In this document: piece after piece, positions 9,058-17,521 of the stretch
How the letters are laid out: every line of letters begins with the position of its first letter
Position numbering within the stretch: position 1 is the first letter of the stretch
NCBI GenBank assembly: GCA_947629395.1
Contig: CANRDQ010000007.1
Coordinates: forward strand, 1 to 40,606
Origin: an uncultured Bacilli bacterium
GTDB lineage: Bacteria > Bacillota_I > Bacilli_A > RF39 > UBA660
DNA length: 40,606 nt
Direction of reading: 5' to 3'
Program-made: the position numbers and the translations under genes
Notes under the pieces: generated by a model
The model's input: the letters and a program-made list of their open reading frames with translations, nothing else
What the model was told of the DNA's origin: nothing
Databases searched by the model: none

Positions 9058-10563
9058 ATGTTAAATGCCGTAAAAAGAGCTATAGTAGTTATAATTGGAG
9101 TTATTTTACAATTTGGATTTGCTATCATGATAAGATTATTCTTTTATAAATATTTAGGAATTATTACTTTATTTTATAGTATTGCCAGTATATTTATTGT
9201 TCTTGGTATTTTAAAAGATAGTACCAGACTTTCAAATGATTTACCATGGATAATACTAATTTTAATATTCCCTATATTTGGAACAATCTTATTAATTACA
9301 TTAGGAAGGAATTATTCTAAAAATAAATTATTAAAAAATATTTTTGAACGTGAGAAAGAATACAATCAATATTTAAAATCAGATGAAAACTTAAATAAAG
9401 AAATTAATACTAAAAATTTAGATAATATTAAATATTTACAAAATAGAACTAGTTATTTTGCTAGTAATAACAATGAAATAACTTATTATAATTTTGGAGA
9501 AAAGTTTTATCCTGAATTAATAAAAGAACTAAAAAAAACTGAAAAGTTTATTTTTATGGAATATTTTATTATTAATGAAGGAACTATGTGGAATGGTATT
9601 TTAGATATATTAAAAGAAAAAGTAAAAGAGGGTGTTGAAGTTAGAATCCTATATGATGATATGGGAAGTATCGCTATGCTTTCTACAAACTATTCTAAAG
9701 AACTTGCTAAATATGGTATTAAGTGTATTCCTTTTAATAAGCTTAGTCCTTTTAGAGGAATATTCATGAATAATAGAGATCACCGAAAAATGACTATTAT
9801 CGATGGTAAAGTAGCTTTTTCAGGTGGTGTTAATTTAAGTGATGAGTATATAAATGTAAATAGTAAACTTGGAGTATGGAAAGATAATGGAATTAAAATA
9901 GTAGGGGATGCTATTTGGAATTTAACAGTAATGTTTTTAACTTTATGGAATGCCAATATCAACGAGGATAAAGATATTACTAAATTTAAATACAATTTCC
10001 AAGATAGAAATAAAAATAATGGTTATGTTATTCCTTATGGAGTAGCTCCTCTTCATAAAGATTTAATTGGTGAAGATGTTTATATTAATATGATTAATAG
10101 TGCTAAAAAGTATTTATATATAATGACCCCTTATTTAATAATAGATACTGATATGGTTAACTCTCTTTCTAGGGCAGCAAAAAGAGGTGTTGATGTAAGA
10201 ATTATCGTACCTGGTATTCCTGATAAAAAAATAGTTTATACCCAAACAACTTCCTTCTTTAAAGTATTACATGATAATGGTGTAAAAATCTATAAATATA
10301 CAAAAGGCTTTGTTCATTCAAAAGTATTTGTATCAGATGATGTTAGAGCGGTAGTAGGAACTATAAATATGGATTATAGAAGCTTATATCTTCATTTTGA
10401 AAATGGAATTTATATGGAAGAAGTAAGTGAAATAGATAAAATATTTCAAGATTTTGAAATTACCTTTAAAGACTGTAAAGAATTAAATGACAAAGATGTT
10501 AAATCTGGTTTCCTAAAAACTTTATGGCAAGCTATATTAAGGTTATTCGCACCATTATTTTAA
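9058..10563 (+). CDS. cls: Cardiolipin synthase, phospholipase D type
   Basis: A 501-residue membrane enzyme joining two phosphatidylglycerols into cardiolipin and glycerol. Two N-terminal membrane segments (about 8-30 and 35-55) precede the PLDNT region with FPIFGTILLITLGR. Both HKD motifs are present: HRKMTIIDG near residue 242 and HSKVFVSDD near residue 420, followed by VGTINMDYRS. The length is typical of bacterial Cls. AAGGAG at 9043-9048 sets the start. Confidence 0.95.
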   Translation: MLNAVKRAIVVIIGVILQFGFAIMIRLFFYKYLGIITLFYSIASIFIVLGILKDSTRLSNDLPWIILILIFPIFGTILLITLGRNYSKNKLLKNIFEREKEYNQYLKSDENLNKEINTKNLDNIKYLQNRTSYFASNNNEITYYNFGEKFYPELIKELKKTEKFIFMEYFIINEGTMWNGILDILKEKVKEGVEVRILYDDMGSIAMLSTNYSKELAKYGIKCIPFNKLSPFRGIFMNNRDHRKMTIIDGKVAFSGGVNLSDEYINVNSKLGVWKDNGIKIVGDAIWNLTVMFLTLWNANINEDKDITKFKYNFQDRNKNNGYVIPYGVAPLHKDLIGEDVYINMINSAKKYLYIMTPYLIIDTDMVNSLSRAAKRGVDVRIIVPGIPDKKIVYTQTTSFFKVLHDNGVKIYKYTKGFVHSKVFVSDDVRAVVGTINMDYRSLYLHFENGIYMEEVSEIDKIFQDFEITFKDCKELNDKDVKSGFLKTLWQAILRLFAPLF

Positions 10564-10591
10564 ATTGTTTACACAAAGGAAAAAAATAATG

Positions 10592-10620
10592 TTGTAATAT
10601 TTTTAGATGTTTTCTATAAT
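10592..10620 (+). promoter_or_regulatory. Sigma-A-type promoter for the serpin gene
   Basis: TTGTAA at 10592-10597 and TATAAT at 10615-10620, spaced by 17 bases. Confidence 0.6.
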
Positions 10621-10641
10621 TAAAATAGAGGAGTGAAATTT

Positions 10642-12282
10642 ATGAGTGAAGAGAATAAAGAGAAAAATTTGACAAGTGATATTGGTGGTAAAGAAGAAAA
10701 GAAAAAACACAAGAAAGGAAAAATAATTTGTATTGTTTTACTTATATTAATCATTTTAGGTGGTTGTGTTTTTGCTTATTTTAAATTTATGCCAAAGGAA
10801 GAAAAAGTTAAAACTAAATCAAAATCAGTAGAATCTAAATATCGTATGGAAGGTAATGGTTTAGAAAAATTTGATTTAGAAATTTTGAAACTAGAAAATA
10901 AAGATGAGAATATTGTATATAGTCCACTTTCTATAAAATATACTTTAGCTATGTTAGAAAAAGGAGCTAAAGGTGCGACTAAAGAACAAATTAATCAAGT
11001 AATAGGGGATTATAAAGCTAAGAAATACAATAATAATAAAAATATGTCTTTTGCTAATGCCATGTTTATAAGAAATGTTTATAAAGATAATGTAAAAGAA
11101 AGTTACATAAATAATCTTTCTACAGAATATAATGCTGATATTATATTTGATGAATTTAAAAGCCCAGATAGAGTTAACTCTTGGGTTAATGAGAAAACTC
11201 TTGGTTTAATTAGTAATTTATTAGATGATGTTTCAGATAGTAGATTTTTACTTGTTAATGCCCTTGCTATTGATATGGATTGGAAACAAAGACTTCAAAT
11301 GTCTACTGCTAATAGTACAACTCCAAATCCAGAACTTTATCAAGTAAAATATGATCATGAAAAATATGAAGAACTAATCACACCAATTGATTCAGATGAT
11401 TCTTATAAAAGTTTAAATTTCAATAAGAAGAGTAAATATGCTAAAGCTGTAGAGATAGGTGCTTCTATTAATAATTATGATATTGTCAAAGAATTAGGTG
11501 AAGATAACATCAGAAATACTATTACTAAAGAGTATAATGATTATGTAGCTAAAGGTGGAGAATGTATTGATTCATCACTTAATACTGCTCAGTATGTAGA
11601 TAAATTTATAAGTGAGCTTAATTCTAATTATCATAAATTAAATACATCAACTGACTTTATGATTTACAATGATAATGATGTAAAAGCCTTTGCTAAAGAT
11701 TTAAAAGAATATGATGGTACAACTTTACAATATATTGGAATTATGCCTAAGTATCAAGATATTAATAATTTCATAGATAGTTTAGATAAGAAAAATTTAA
11801 AAAATATTATTAATAATTTAAAAACAATAGAAAATAAAAACTTTGCTGAAGGAAAAGTTACTAAAATAGAAGGATATATTCCATTATTTAATTTTGAAAA
11901 AGAAATTGATTTAAAGAAAGATTTAGAAACTTTAGGAATTAAAGATGTTTTCAAACAGGGAACAGCTGATTTATCAAATATGATTAGTGATAAAGAAACT
12001 TATATTGATACAGTTTCTCATAAAGCAAATATAGATTTTTCAAATGATGGTATTAAAGCCTCTGCAGCAACAGTAGGTGGAGGACTTGGAGCAATGAATT
12101 GTGGCTTTGAACACTTATATGATGTTCCTGTAGAAGTTATTGATATGACTTTTGATAATCCTTACATTTTCCTAATTCGTGATAAAAATAGTGGAGAAGT
12201 TTGGTTCGCAGGAAAAGTATATCAACCAACTGAAAAACCTTGTGATGCTAATGCTAAAGCATACAATAATTGTATAGGATAA
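10642..12282 (+). CDS. Membrane-anchored serpin
   Basis: A 546-residue serine-protease inhibitor. A charged cytoplasmic start is followed by one membrane anchor (about 32-52), placing the serpin domain (about 85-530) outside the cell. Serpin landmarks: YSPLSIKYTLAM, NAMFIR, VNALAIDMDW, the hinge DGIKASAATVGGG and the closing PYIFLIRDKNSGEVWFAGKV. Counting from the hinge puts P1-P1' at about Ala-Met in GLGAMN, which would suit an elastase-like protease; this count is approximate. The C-terminus ends with two cysteines after the usual serpin end. AGAGGAG at 10627-10633 selects the ATG at 10642 over an upstream GTG. It is monocistronic. Confidence 0.92.
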   Translation: MSEENKEKNLTSDIGGKEEKKKHKKGKIICIVLLILIILGGCVFAYFKFMPKEEKVKTKSKSVESKYRMEGNGLEKFDLEILKLENKDENIVYSPLSIKYTLAMLEKGAKGATKEQINQVIGDYKAKKYNNNKNMSFANAMFIRNVYKDNVKESYINNLSTEYNADIIFDEFKSPDRVNSWVNEKTLGLISNLLDDVSDSRFLLVNALAIDMDWKQRLQMSTANSTTPNPELYQVKYDHEKYEELITPIDSDDSYKSLNFNKKSKYAKAVEIGASINNYDIVKELGEDNIRNTITKEYNDYVAKGGECIDSSLNTAQYVDKFISELNSNYHKLNTSTDFMIYNDNDVKAFAKDLKEYDGTTLQYIGIMPKYQDINNFIDSLDKKNLKNIINNLKTIENKNFAEGKVTKIEGYIPLFNFEKEIDLKKDLETLGIKDVFKQGTADLSNMISDKETYIDTVSHKANIDFSNDGIKASAATVGGGLGAMNCGFEHLYDVPVEVIDMTFDNPYIFLIRDKNSGEVWFAGKVYQPTEKPCDANAKAYNNCIG

Positions 12283-12305
12283 ATTCATATATAATAAATT
12301 AAATT

Positions 12306-12335
12306 AGTAAACATTTTATAATGTTTACTTTTTTT
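12306..12335 (+). terminator. Intrinsic terminator after the serpin gene
   Basis: Perfect 9-bp stem AGTAAACAT / ATGTTTACT (12306-12314 with 12321-12329) and a T-run to 12335. Confidence 0.85.
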
Positions 12336-12336
12336 A

Positions 12337-12375
12337 TTGACAACTGTATATATACTGTATATAATTGATATATAC
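12337..12375 (+). promoter_or_regulatory. Promoter with YtrA-type operator for the gntR-ABC operon
   Basis: TTGACA at 12337-12342 and TATAAT at 12360-12365 are separated by exactly 17 bases. The spacer contains the perfect palindrome GTATATATAC (12346-12355), with related half-sites in TGTATATA and GATATATAC downstream (to 12375). A palindrome inside the promoter of a regulator gene suggests autorepression. Confidence 0.75.
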
Positions 12376-12388
12376 AAAGAGGTGAATT

Positions 12389-12766
12389 ATGGATATTATA
12401 ATAAGTAATTCAAGTGGAGTTCCCATATATGAACAAATAAAAGAACAAATTAAAGTTAAGATTGTAACAAATGAACTTAAGGCGAATGAATTATTACCTT
12501 CTATCAGGAGTCTCGCCAAAGATTTAAGATGTAGTGTTATTACTACAAAAAATGCCTATGAAGAGTTAGTTAATGAAGGTTATGTAAAAACTATTCCTTC
12601 AAAAGGATTTTATGTTGCCGAAATTAATAAAGATTTAGCTTATGAAGAACAATTAAAGAAGATAGAGGATTTACTAGAAAAAGCTGTTGATATAGCGAAA
12701 ATTAATAATATTTCCAAAGATACTATAAAGGAAATGTTAACTATATTATTTGAGGAGGAACATTAA
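12389..12766 (+). CDS. GntR-family regulator, YtrA subfamily
   Basis: A 125-residue DNA-binding repressor. The N-terminal winged helix (about 8-75) begins GVPIYEQIKEQIK and includes LPSIRSLAKDLRCS and ITTKNAYEELVNEGYV. Only about 45 residues follow, too short for a large ligand domain, which defines the YtrA subfamily. YtrA members repress the ABC genes beside them and in some bacteria respond to cell-wall antibiotics. It overlaps the ABC ATPase gene by one base (TAATG). Confidence 0.9.
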   Translation: MDIIISNSSGVPIYEQIKEQIKVKIVTNELKANELLPSIRSLAKDLRCSVITTKNAYEELVNEGYVKTIPSKGFYVAEINKDLAYEEQLKKIEDLLEKAVDIAKINNISKDTIKEMLTILFEEEH

Positions 12767-13629
12767 TGGAAAATATTTTAGAAATAAAAAAGCTATCTAA
12801 AAAGTATGATAATTTTGAATTAAAAAATATAGCTTTTACTTTACCAAAAGGTATGATAATGGGTTTTATTGGTGAGAATGGTGCTGGTAAAACTACTACT
12901 ATAAAATGTATACTTGATATATTAAAAAAATATAGTGGAGATATTAAAATTTTTAATTTAGATAACCGTAAATGTCAAAAAGAAATCAAAGAAGATATTG
13001 GTGTAGTATTAGATGATATGTTCTTTCCTGAAATAATTACTCCTAATGATATTAATAATTCTATGAAAAGTATTTATAAAAATTGGGATTCTAAATTATT
13101 TAATGATTATCTAAAAAAGTTTTCATTACTTTCTAATAAACAAATAAAAACTTTTTCCAAAGGAATGAGAAAAAAGTTAGAAATAGCTACTGCCTTATCT
13201 CATCATCCTAAACTTTTAATTTTAGATGAGCCAACAGCAGGATTAGATCCAGTAGCTAGAGCTGAAGTTATTGATATTTTTCAAGATTTTATTCAAAATG
13301 GAAATTGCTCTATATTATTTTCTAGTCATATAACTACTGACTTAGAAAATATTGCTGATTATATAACCTTTATACATAATGGAGAAATTCTCCTTTCTAA
13401 AACTAGTAATGAACTATTAGATAACTATGGTATTGTAAAATGTGGAGAAAAGGAATTTAAAAAAATTGCTTCAGAAGATTACTTAAATTATAAAAAGAAT
13501 AAATATAATTATGAAATATTATTAGAAGATAAAAATAAATTTAAAAACAAATATAATAACAATGTTATAGATAAAATCACTCTAGATGTACTTATGGTTC
13601 TAATGGTTAAGGGGGAGAAAAAATGTTAG
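12766..13629 (+). CDS. ABC transporter ATP-binding protein, YtrB-like
   Basis: A 287-residue ATPase with Walker A GENGAGKTTT (about 35-44), signature FSKGMRKKLEIA (about 126-137), Walker B LLILDEPTAGLDP and switch His in FSSHI. The 75-residue C-terminal extension is basic and Asn-rich. GAGGAGG at 12752-12758 supports the start. It is coupled to the regulator upstream and overlaps the permease gene by 7 bases, forming a three-gene exporter or sensory unit; the substrate is not shown by sequence. Confidence 0.92.
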   Translation: MENILEIKKLSKKYDNFELKNIAFTLPKGMIMGFIGENGAGKTTTIKCILDILKKYSGDIKIFNLDNRKCQKEIKEDIGVVLDDMFFPEIITPNDINNSMKSIYKNWDSKLFNDYLKKFSLLSNKQIKTFSKGMRKKLEIATALSHHPKLLILDEPTAGLDPVARAEVIDIFQDFIQNGNCSILFSSHITTDLENIADYITFIHNGEILLSKTSNELLDNYGIVKCGEKEFKKIASEDYLNYKKNKYNYEILLEDKNKFKNKYNNNVIDKITLDVLMVLMVKGEKKC

Positions 13630-14255
13630 GTTTTATAAAAAAAGATTTAGCTATGATTAAAAGTAATTTTAAAATATTGGCAATTTTATTTATTTTATAT
13701 GCCATAATGGGATTTAGTGGAGAAATGGACATATCATTTATTCTTCCTTTTATAAGTGTGATGCTTATGCTTACAACTTTTAGTTATGATTCTTTTAATA
13801 AATGGGATGCCTATTGTGTAACACTACCAGATGGTAGAAAAAATAGTGTTAAAGCTAAGTATGTAGCAACTTTAGTGATGATTTTAATAATAACAGTCAT
13901 TACCACAATTTTATCCATTTTAATTTCTTATTATAATAGTAAGAACGTTGATTTTGAAATAATTTTATTATCAATGTTTGCTAATATATTTGGAACCTTA
14001 ATAGTTTTATCTTTTATGTATCCTATAATTTATAAATTAGGTATAGAAAAAGCTAGAATTAGTATATTTATTATTGTTTTTGGAATAGCTATATTTGGAG
14101 GCTTTATTTTAAATTTTATAGATATCTCTAGTATATTAAACACAATATCATTTTTACAAAATTATTGGAAAGAAATTATCATAATATTAGAAGTACTTAT
14201 GTTATATTTTTCATATAAAATATCTTTAGAAATAAATCTTAATAAAGAATTTTAA
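13623..14255 (+). CDS. ABC-2 type permease of the GntR-linked exporter
   Basis: A 210-residue membrane protein with about six hydrophobic segments. It starts with the amphipathic GFIKKDLAMIKS typical of ABC-2 permeases paired with YtrA/YtrB-like proteins, and carries the characteristic DSFNKWDAYCVTLPDGRKNSVKAKY-like segment near residue 60. It overlaps its ATPase gene by 7 bases. Confidence 0.85.
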   Translation: MLGFIKKDLAMIKSNFKILAILFILYAIMGFSGEMDISFILPFISVMLMLTTFSYDSFNKWDAYCVTLPDGRKNSVKAKYVATLVMILIITVITTILSILISYYNSKNVDFEIILLSMFANIFGTLIVLSFMYPIIYKLGIEKARISIFIIVFGIAIFGGFILNFIDISSILNTISFLQNYWKEIIIILEVLMLYFSYKISLEINLNKEF

Positions 14256-14276
14256 AATAAAAAAGACAAAAAACTT

Positions 14277-14305
14277 TTGAAAAAATTTTAAAAAAATTGT
14301 ATAAT
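14277..14305 (+). promoter_or_regulatory. Promoter of the MATE-kinase gene
   Basis: TTGAAA at 14277-14282, 17-base spacer, TATAAT at 14300-14305. Transcription would start near 14312, about 100 bases before the ATG at 14412. Confidence 0.7.
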
Positions 14306-14310
14306 TAAAA

Positions 14311-14386
14311 AGTCTGATCCAGCAATATGCGTAAAAACAAGACCGTTTTTTACGCATATTTTTTTTGTGAATTTGTTGGGATTTGA
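14311..14386 (+). promoter_or_regulatory. Leader terminator/attenuator upstream of the MATE gene
   Basis: Between promoter and gene lies a strong hairpin: AATATGCGTAAAAAC (14324-14338) pairs with GTTTTTTACGCATATT (14345-14360, one bulge), loop AAGACC, followed by TTTTTT. This is an intrinsic terminator within the 5' leader, so expression should need readthrough. The hairpin also encodes a 19-codon ORF (ATG 14327, TGA 14384) starting MRKNKTVFYAYFF, so a translating ribosome would disrupt the stem. No ribosome binding site precedes this ATG. GTCT at 14312-14315 could pair with AGAC in the loop. Ribosome-mediated or RNA-structure attenuation are both possible. Confidence 0.6.
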
Positions 14387-14411
14387 CTTAAATTATTAAA
14401 AGGAGGAGAAA

Positions 14412-16385
14412 ATGGAAAATCAAGAAAATAACAAATTTTTAGGAGAAGAAAAGATATCTAAATTACTTTTAAAATTTTCTATACCATGTATTTTATCTTT
14501 ACTTATTAGTTCTTTATATAATATTGTAGATCAAATTTTCATTGGTAATAGTAGTTTAGGTTATTTAGGTAATGCTGCCACAGGAGTTGTGTATCCTATT
14601 ACTATAATTGCCGTTGCTTTTGCTTGGTGTTTTGGTGATGGAGCAGCAGCATATTTATCATTATGTCAAGGAAGAAAAGATACAAAAAATGCTCACAAAG
14701 CCATCGGAAATAGTATACTTGTAACATTTATTATTAGTATTATATTTCTTATTTTAGGGTTTATTTTTAAAGATCAATTATTATATTTATTTGGTGCTAG
14801 TGCTAAAAGTATTTCTTTAGCGAGAGCCTATTATGTAATCATTATTGCTGCTATACCTGTTTATATGTTAGGAAATGGAATGAATGCAGTAATTCGTGCC
14901 GATGGTTCACCAGCTTTTTCAATGGCTGCAACAGCTATAGGTGCTATTACTAATATTATCTTAGATCCCATCTTTATTTTTGGACTAAATTGGGGAATAG
15001 AAGGAGCAGCTTATGCTACTATTATTGGTCAAATTGCTTCATTAGTAATATCTATTATTTATTACACTAGAACTAAAACTTTTAAATTAAGTTTCAACAG
15101 TTTTAAAATAAATCTTCATGTATTTAAAAATGTAATTAAATTAGGTATTTCCACTTTTATTACCCAAATGAGTATTGTAATTATTTCTCTTATTTGTAAT
15201 ATTATGTTAGCCAAATATGGAGCCTTAAGTAAATATGGTGCTGATATTCCTATTGCGGTTATCGGAATAACTATGAAAGTTTTTTCAATCGTTATCAATA
15301 TTATTGTAGGACTTATTTTAGGTGCTCAACCAATTTTAGGATACAACTATGGTGCTAAAAACATTGCGAGAGTAAAAGAAACATTTAAAAAAGTAGTAAT
15401 TATCTCCACTATAGTAGGTATTATCTCAACTATCATTTTTGAAGTATGTCCTAGTGTTATTATTAGTGTATTTGGTTCAAGTGATAGTTTATATATGGAG
15501 TTCGCCGAATTAACATTTAGATTATTCTTATTATTAGTAACTTTTACTTGTTTAATAAAAATGTGTTCTATCTTTTTCCAAGCCGTAGGAGAACCTTTAA
15601 AAGCTGCTATAGTATCGCTTACTAGAGATATAGTTTTCTTTGTACCACTTGTTATCATATTACCAAATTATATGGGTATCAAAGGAGCTTTAATTGCGGC
15701 TCCTATTGCGGATTTATTAGGAATAATTGTAACTATTATTTTAATTGTTAGATTCTTTAAAAATATTGAAAATAATATTTCCGAAAATACTGAAGAAGTT
15801 TCTTTACAAGATTCAAAACAAGGAGTAATTATTACAATTTCGAGAACTCATGGTAGTCAAGGAAAAGCAATAGGAGAGCTTGTCGCTCAAAAATTAAATA
15901 TTCCTTATTACTATAAAGAAATGACTGCCCTTGCTGCTAAAGAAAGTGGTCTAGATAAAGAATTTGTATCAGATATTAATAGACACAATGATATTTTACA
16001 TGATTTATATTTAACTACTTCACCTGTAAAATATGCTATAGAAGCACAAGAAAAAGTTATCAAGATGATTGCTGATAAAGGATCTTGTGTTTTAGTAGGA
16101 AGAGCTGCTGATTATGTTTTAAAAGATTATAAAAATATAGTAAGAATATTTATATATGCTCCAACAGACTATAGAGTAGAAAAAGTAATGGAAATGTATA
16201 ACGATACAAAAAGTGAAGCTAAAAAGAATATTGAAAAATCAGATAAAAATAGAGCTAGTTATTATGAAATGATTTCTGAACAAACTTGGGGTAATGCTGA
16301 AAATTATGATTTATGTATTAATTCAAATATAGGAAAAGAAAATACTGCCGACTTAATTTGTGAATATATTAAAAAGAATTATTAA
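14412..16385 (+). CDS. MATE efflux transporter fused to a cytidylate-kinase-like domain
   Basis: A 657-residue fusion. Residues 1-455 are a 12-helix MATE (MepA/NorM-like) multidrug exporter, with LLLKFSIPCILSLLISSLYNIVDQ-like helix 1, GNGMNAVIRADGSP and the GAQPILGYNYGAKN segment. Residues about 470-657 match the cytidylate-kinase-like family (Cytidylate_kin2), with TISRTHGSQGKAIGELVA in the P-loop position and VLVGRAADYVLK. Whether the kinase-like domain is active or senses nucleotides is unknown. GGAGGAG at 14402-14408 sets the start. It sits behind a leader terminator, so induction by a drug or metabolite is plausible. Confidence 0.92.
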   Translation: MENQENNKFLGEEKISKLLLKFSIPCILSLLISSLYNIVDQIFIGNSSLGYLGNAATGVVYPITIIAVAFAWCFGDGAAAYLSLCQGRKDTKNAHKAIGNSILVTFIISIIFLILGFIFKDQLLYLFGASAKSISLARAYYVIIIAAIPVYMLGNGMNAVIRADGSPAFSMAATAIGAITNIILDPIFIFGLNWGIEGAAYATIIGQIASLVISIIYYTRTKTFKLSFNSFKINLHVFKNVIKLGISTFITQMSIVIISLICNIMLAKYGALSKYGADIPIAVIGITMKVFSIVINIIVGLILGAQPILGYNYGAKNIARVKETFKKVVIISTIVGIISTIIFEVCPSVIISVFGSSDSLYMEFAELTFRLFLLLVTFTCLIKMCSIFFQAVGEPLKAAIVSLTRDIVFFVPLVIILPNYMGIKGALIAAPIADLLGIIVTIILIVRFFKNIENNISENTEEVSLQDSKQGVIITISRTHGSQGKAIGELVAQKLNIPYYYKEMTALAAKESGLDKEFVSDINRHNDILHDLYLTTSPVKYAIEAQEKVIKMIADKGSCVLVGRAADYVLKDYKNIVRIFIYAPTDYRVEKVMEMYNDTKSEAKKNIEKSDKNRASYYEMISEQTWGNAENYDLCINSNIGKENTADLICEYIKKNY

Positions 16386-16410
16386 TTGAATATATTAATG
16401 ATTCTTTTTT
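16371..16410 (+). terminator. Terminator after the MATE gene
   Basis: 16-bp stem (16371-16386 with 16394-16409, one T-G wobble) with a T-run. It overlaps the last codons and stop of the MATE gene. Confidence 0.75.
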
Positions 16411-16419
16411 TGATATAAT
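16411..16419 (+). promoter_or_regulatory. Extended -10 promoter for 16452-18043
   Basis: TGaTATAAT directly downstream of the terminator and 33 bases before the ATG at 16452. Confidence 0.55.
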
Positions 16420-16451
16420 AGTTAATATAAATTAAATACAGGAGAGGTATC

Positions 16452-17495
16452 ATGACTATAGAAGAAGAAATATTTAGAAGGGCCAAAGTTAATTTTTTAA
16501 AGTTACAAGAATATGGTTTTATAAAAGAGCAAGATTTTTATAAATATTCCAAAAATATTTTAGATAATACTTTTAAAATTATAATAGAAGTAGATTATAA
16601 AGGTATTGTTAAAGGACAAGTTTTTGATTTATCTTTTAATGATGAATATACTACTTTTAGAGTAGAACATAATACAGGGTCTTTTGTTAAGAAAGTGAGA
16701 TCTGAATTTGAAAGTTTATTAAGAGATATCAAAGATAAATGTTTTATAAGTGAATATTTTATATATAATCAATCTAATAGAATAGCGAAGTTAATTAAAG
16801 AAAAATATGGAGATGAACCAGAATTTAAATGGGAAAGTTCTCCTGGGACAGCTACTTTTAGTAACAAAGACAGTAAAAAGTGGTATGGTATCATTATGAA
16901 TATTGATAAAAGTAAATTAGAAGAAAATACCAGTGGTGAAGTAGAAATAATTAATATAAAATTAGATCCAACTAAGATTAAAACTTTATTAACTGAAAAA
17001 GGCTTTTATCCTGCTTATCATATGAATAAAAAATATTGGATTACTATTATTTTAAATGATACTATAGAAGATAAATTGATAATGGAGTTAATTTCTGAAA
17101 GTTATGCCTATACTGTAAATAAAAATAAATCTAATCATGAATGGATAATACCTTCTAATCCTAAATATTTTGATATCGAAAAAGCCTTAACAGATAGTAA
17201 GACTATAATGTGGAAACAAAGTACAGATATCTTAGAAAATGATATTGTCTATTTATATGTTGGTAGTCCTTACTCATCTATTATGTATAAATTTAAAGTA
17301 ATAAAACCTAATATTCCTTATAAATATAGTAGTGATACAGTCAAAATGAAAAAAGTTATGCAGATAGAATTAATTAAAAAATATGAACAAGGAGAATTCT
17401 CTTTTAATTTATTAAAACAATTTGGAGTAAGAGCTGTAAGAGGACCAAGATATATGCCTGTAGAATTAAGTAAATATATAAATTATGATTATTAA
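16452..17495 (+). CDS. MmcQ/YjbR-like domain fused to an EVE-like domain
   Basis: A 347-residue protein with two YjbR-like stretches (about 1-95 and 100-220; RIAKLIKEKYGDEPEFKWE, TKIKTLLTEKGFYPAYHMNKKYW) and an EVE/PUA-like C-terminal part (about 225-345; IIPSNPKYFDIEKAL, IMWKQSTDILENDIVYLYVGSP, GVRAVRGPRYMP). EVE domains often bind modified bases, and YjbR proteins have a CyaY-like fold proposed to bind DNA. The combination suggests nucleic-acid binding, but the role is unknown. GGAGAGG at 16441-16447 sets the start. A flavodoxin gene follows after 26 bases. Confidence 0.75.
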   Translation: MTIEEEIFRRAKVNFLKLQEYGFIKEQDFYKYSKNILDNTFKIIIEVDYKGIVKGQVFDLSFNDEYTTFRVEHNTGSFVKKVRSEFESLLRDIKDKCFISEYFIYNQSNRIAKLIKEKYGDEPEFKWESSPGTATFSNKDSKKWYGIIMNIDKSKLEENTSGEVEIINIKLDPTKIKTLLTEKGFYPAYHMNKKYWITIILNDTIEDKLIMELISESYAYTVNKNKSNHEWIIPSNPKYFDIEKALTDSKTIMWKQSTDILENDIVYLYVGSPYSSIMYKFKVIKPNIPYKYSSDTVKMKKVMQIELIKKYEQGEFSFNLLKQFGVRAVRGPRYMPVELSKYINYDY

Positions 17496-17521
17496 AAATT
17501 ATAAAAGAAAGGAAGATAAAA

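Noticed and set aside
15347..15658. Minus-strand 103-codon reading frame inside the MATE gene.
   Set aside because: No RBS, no recognisable motif, complementary to conserved membrane helices of MATE.
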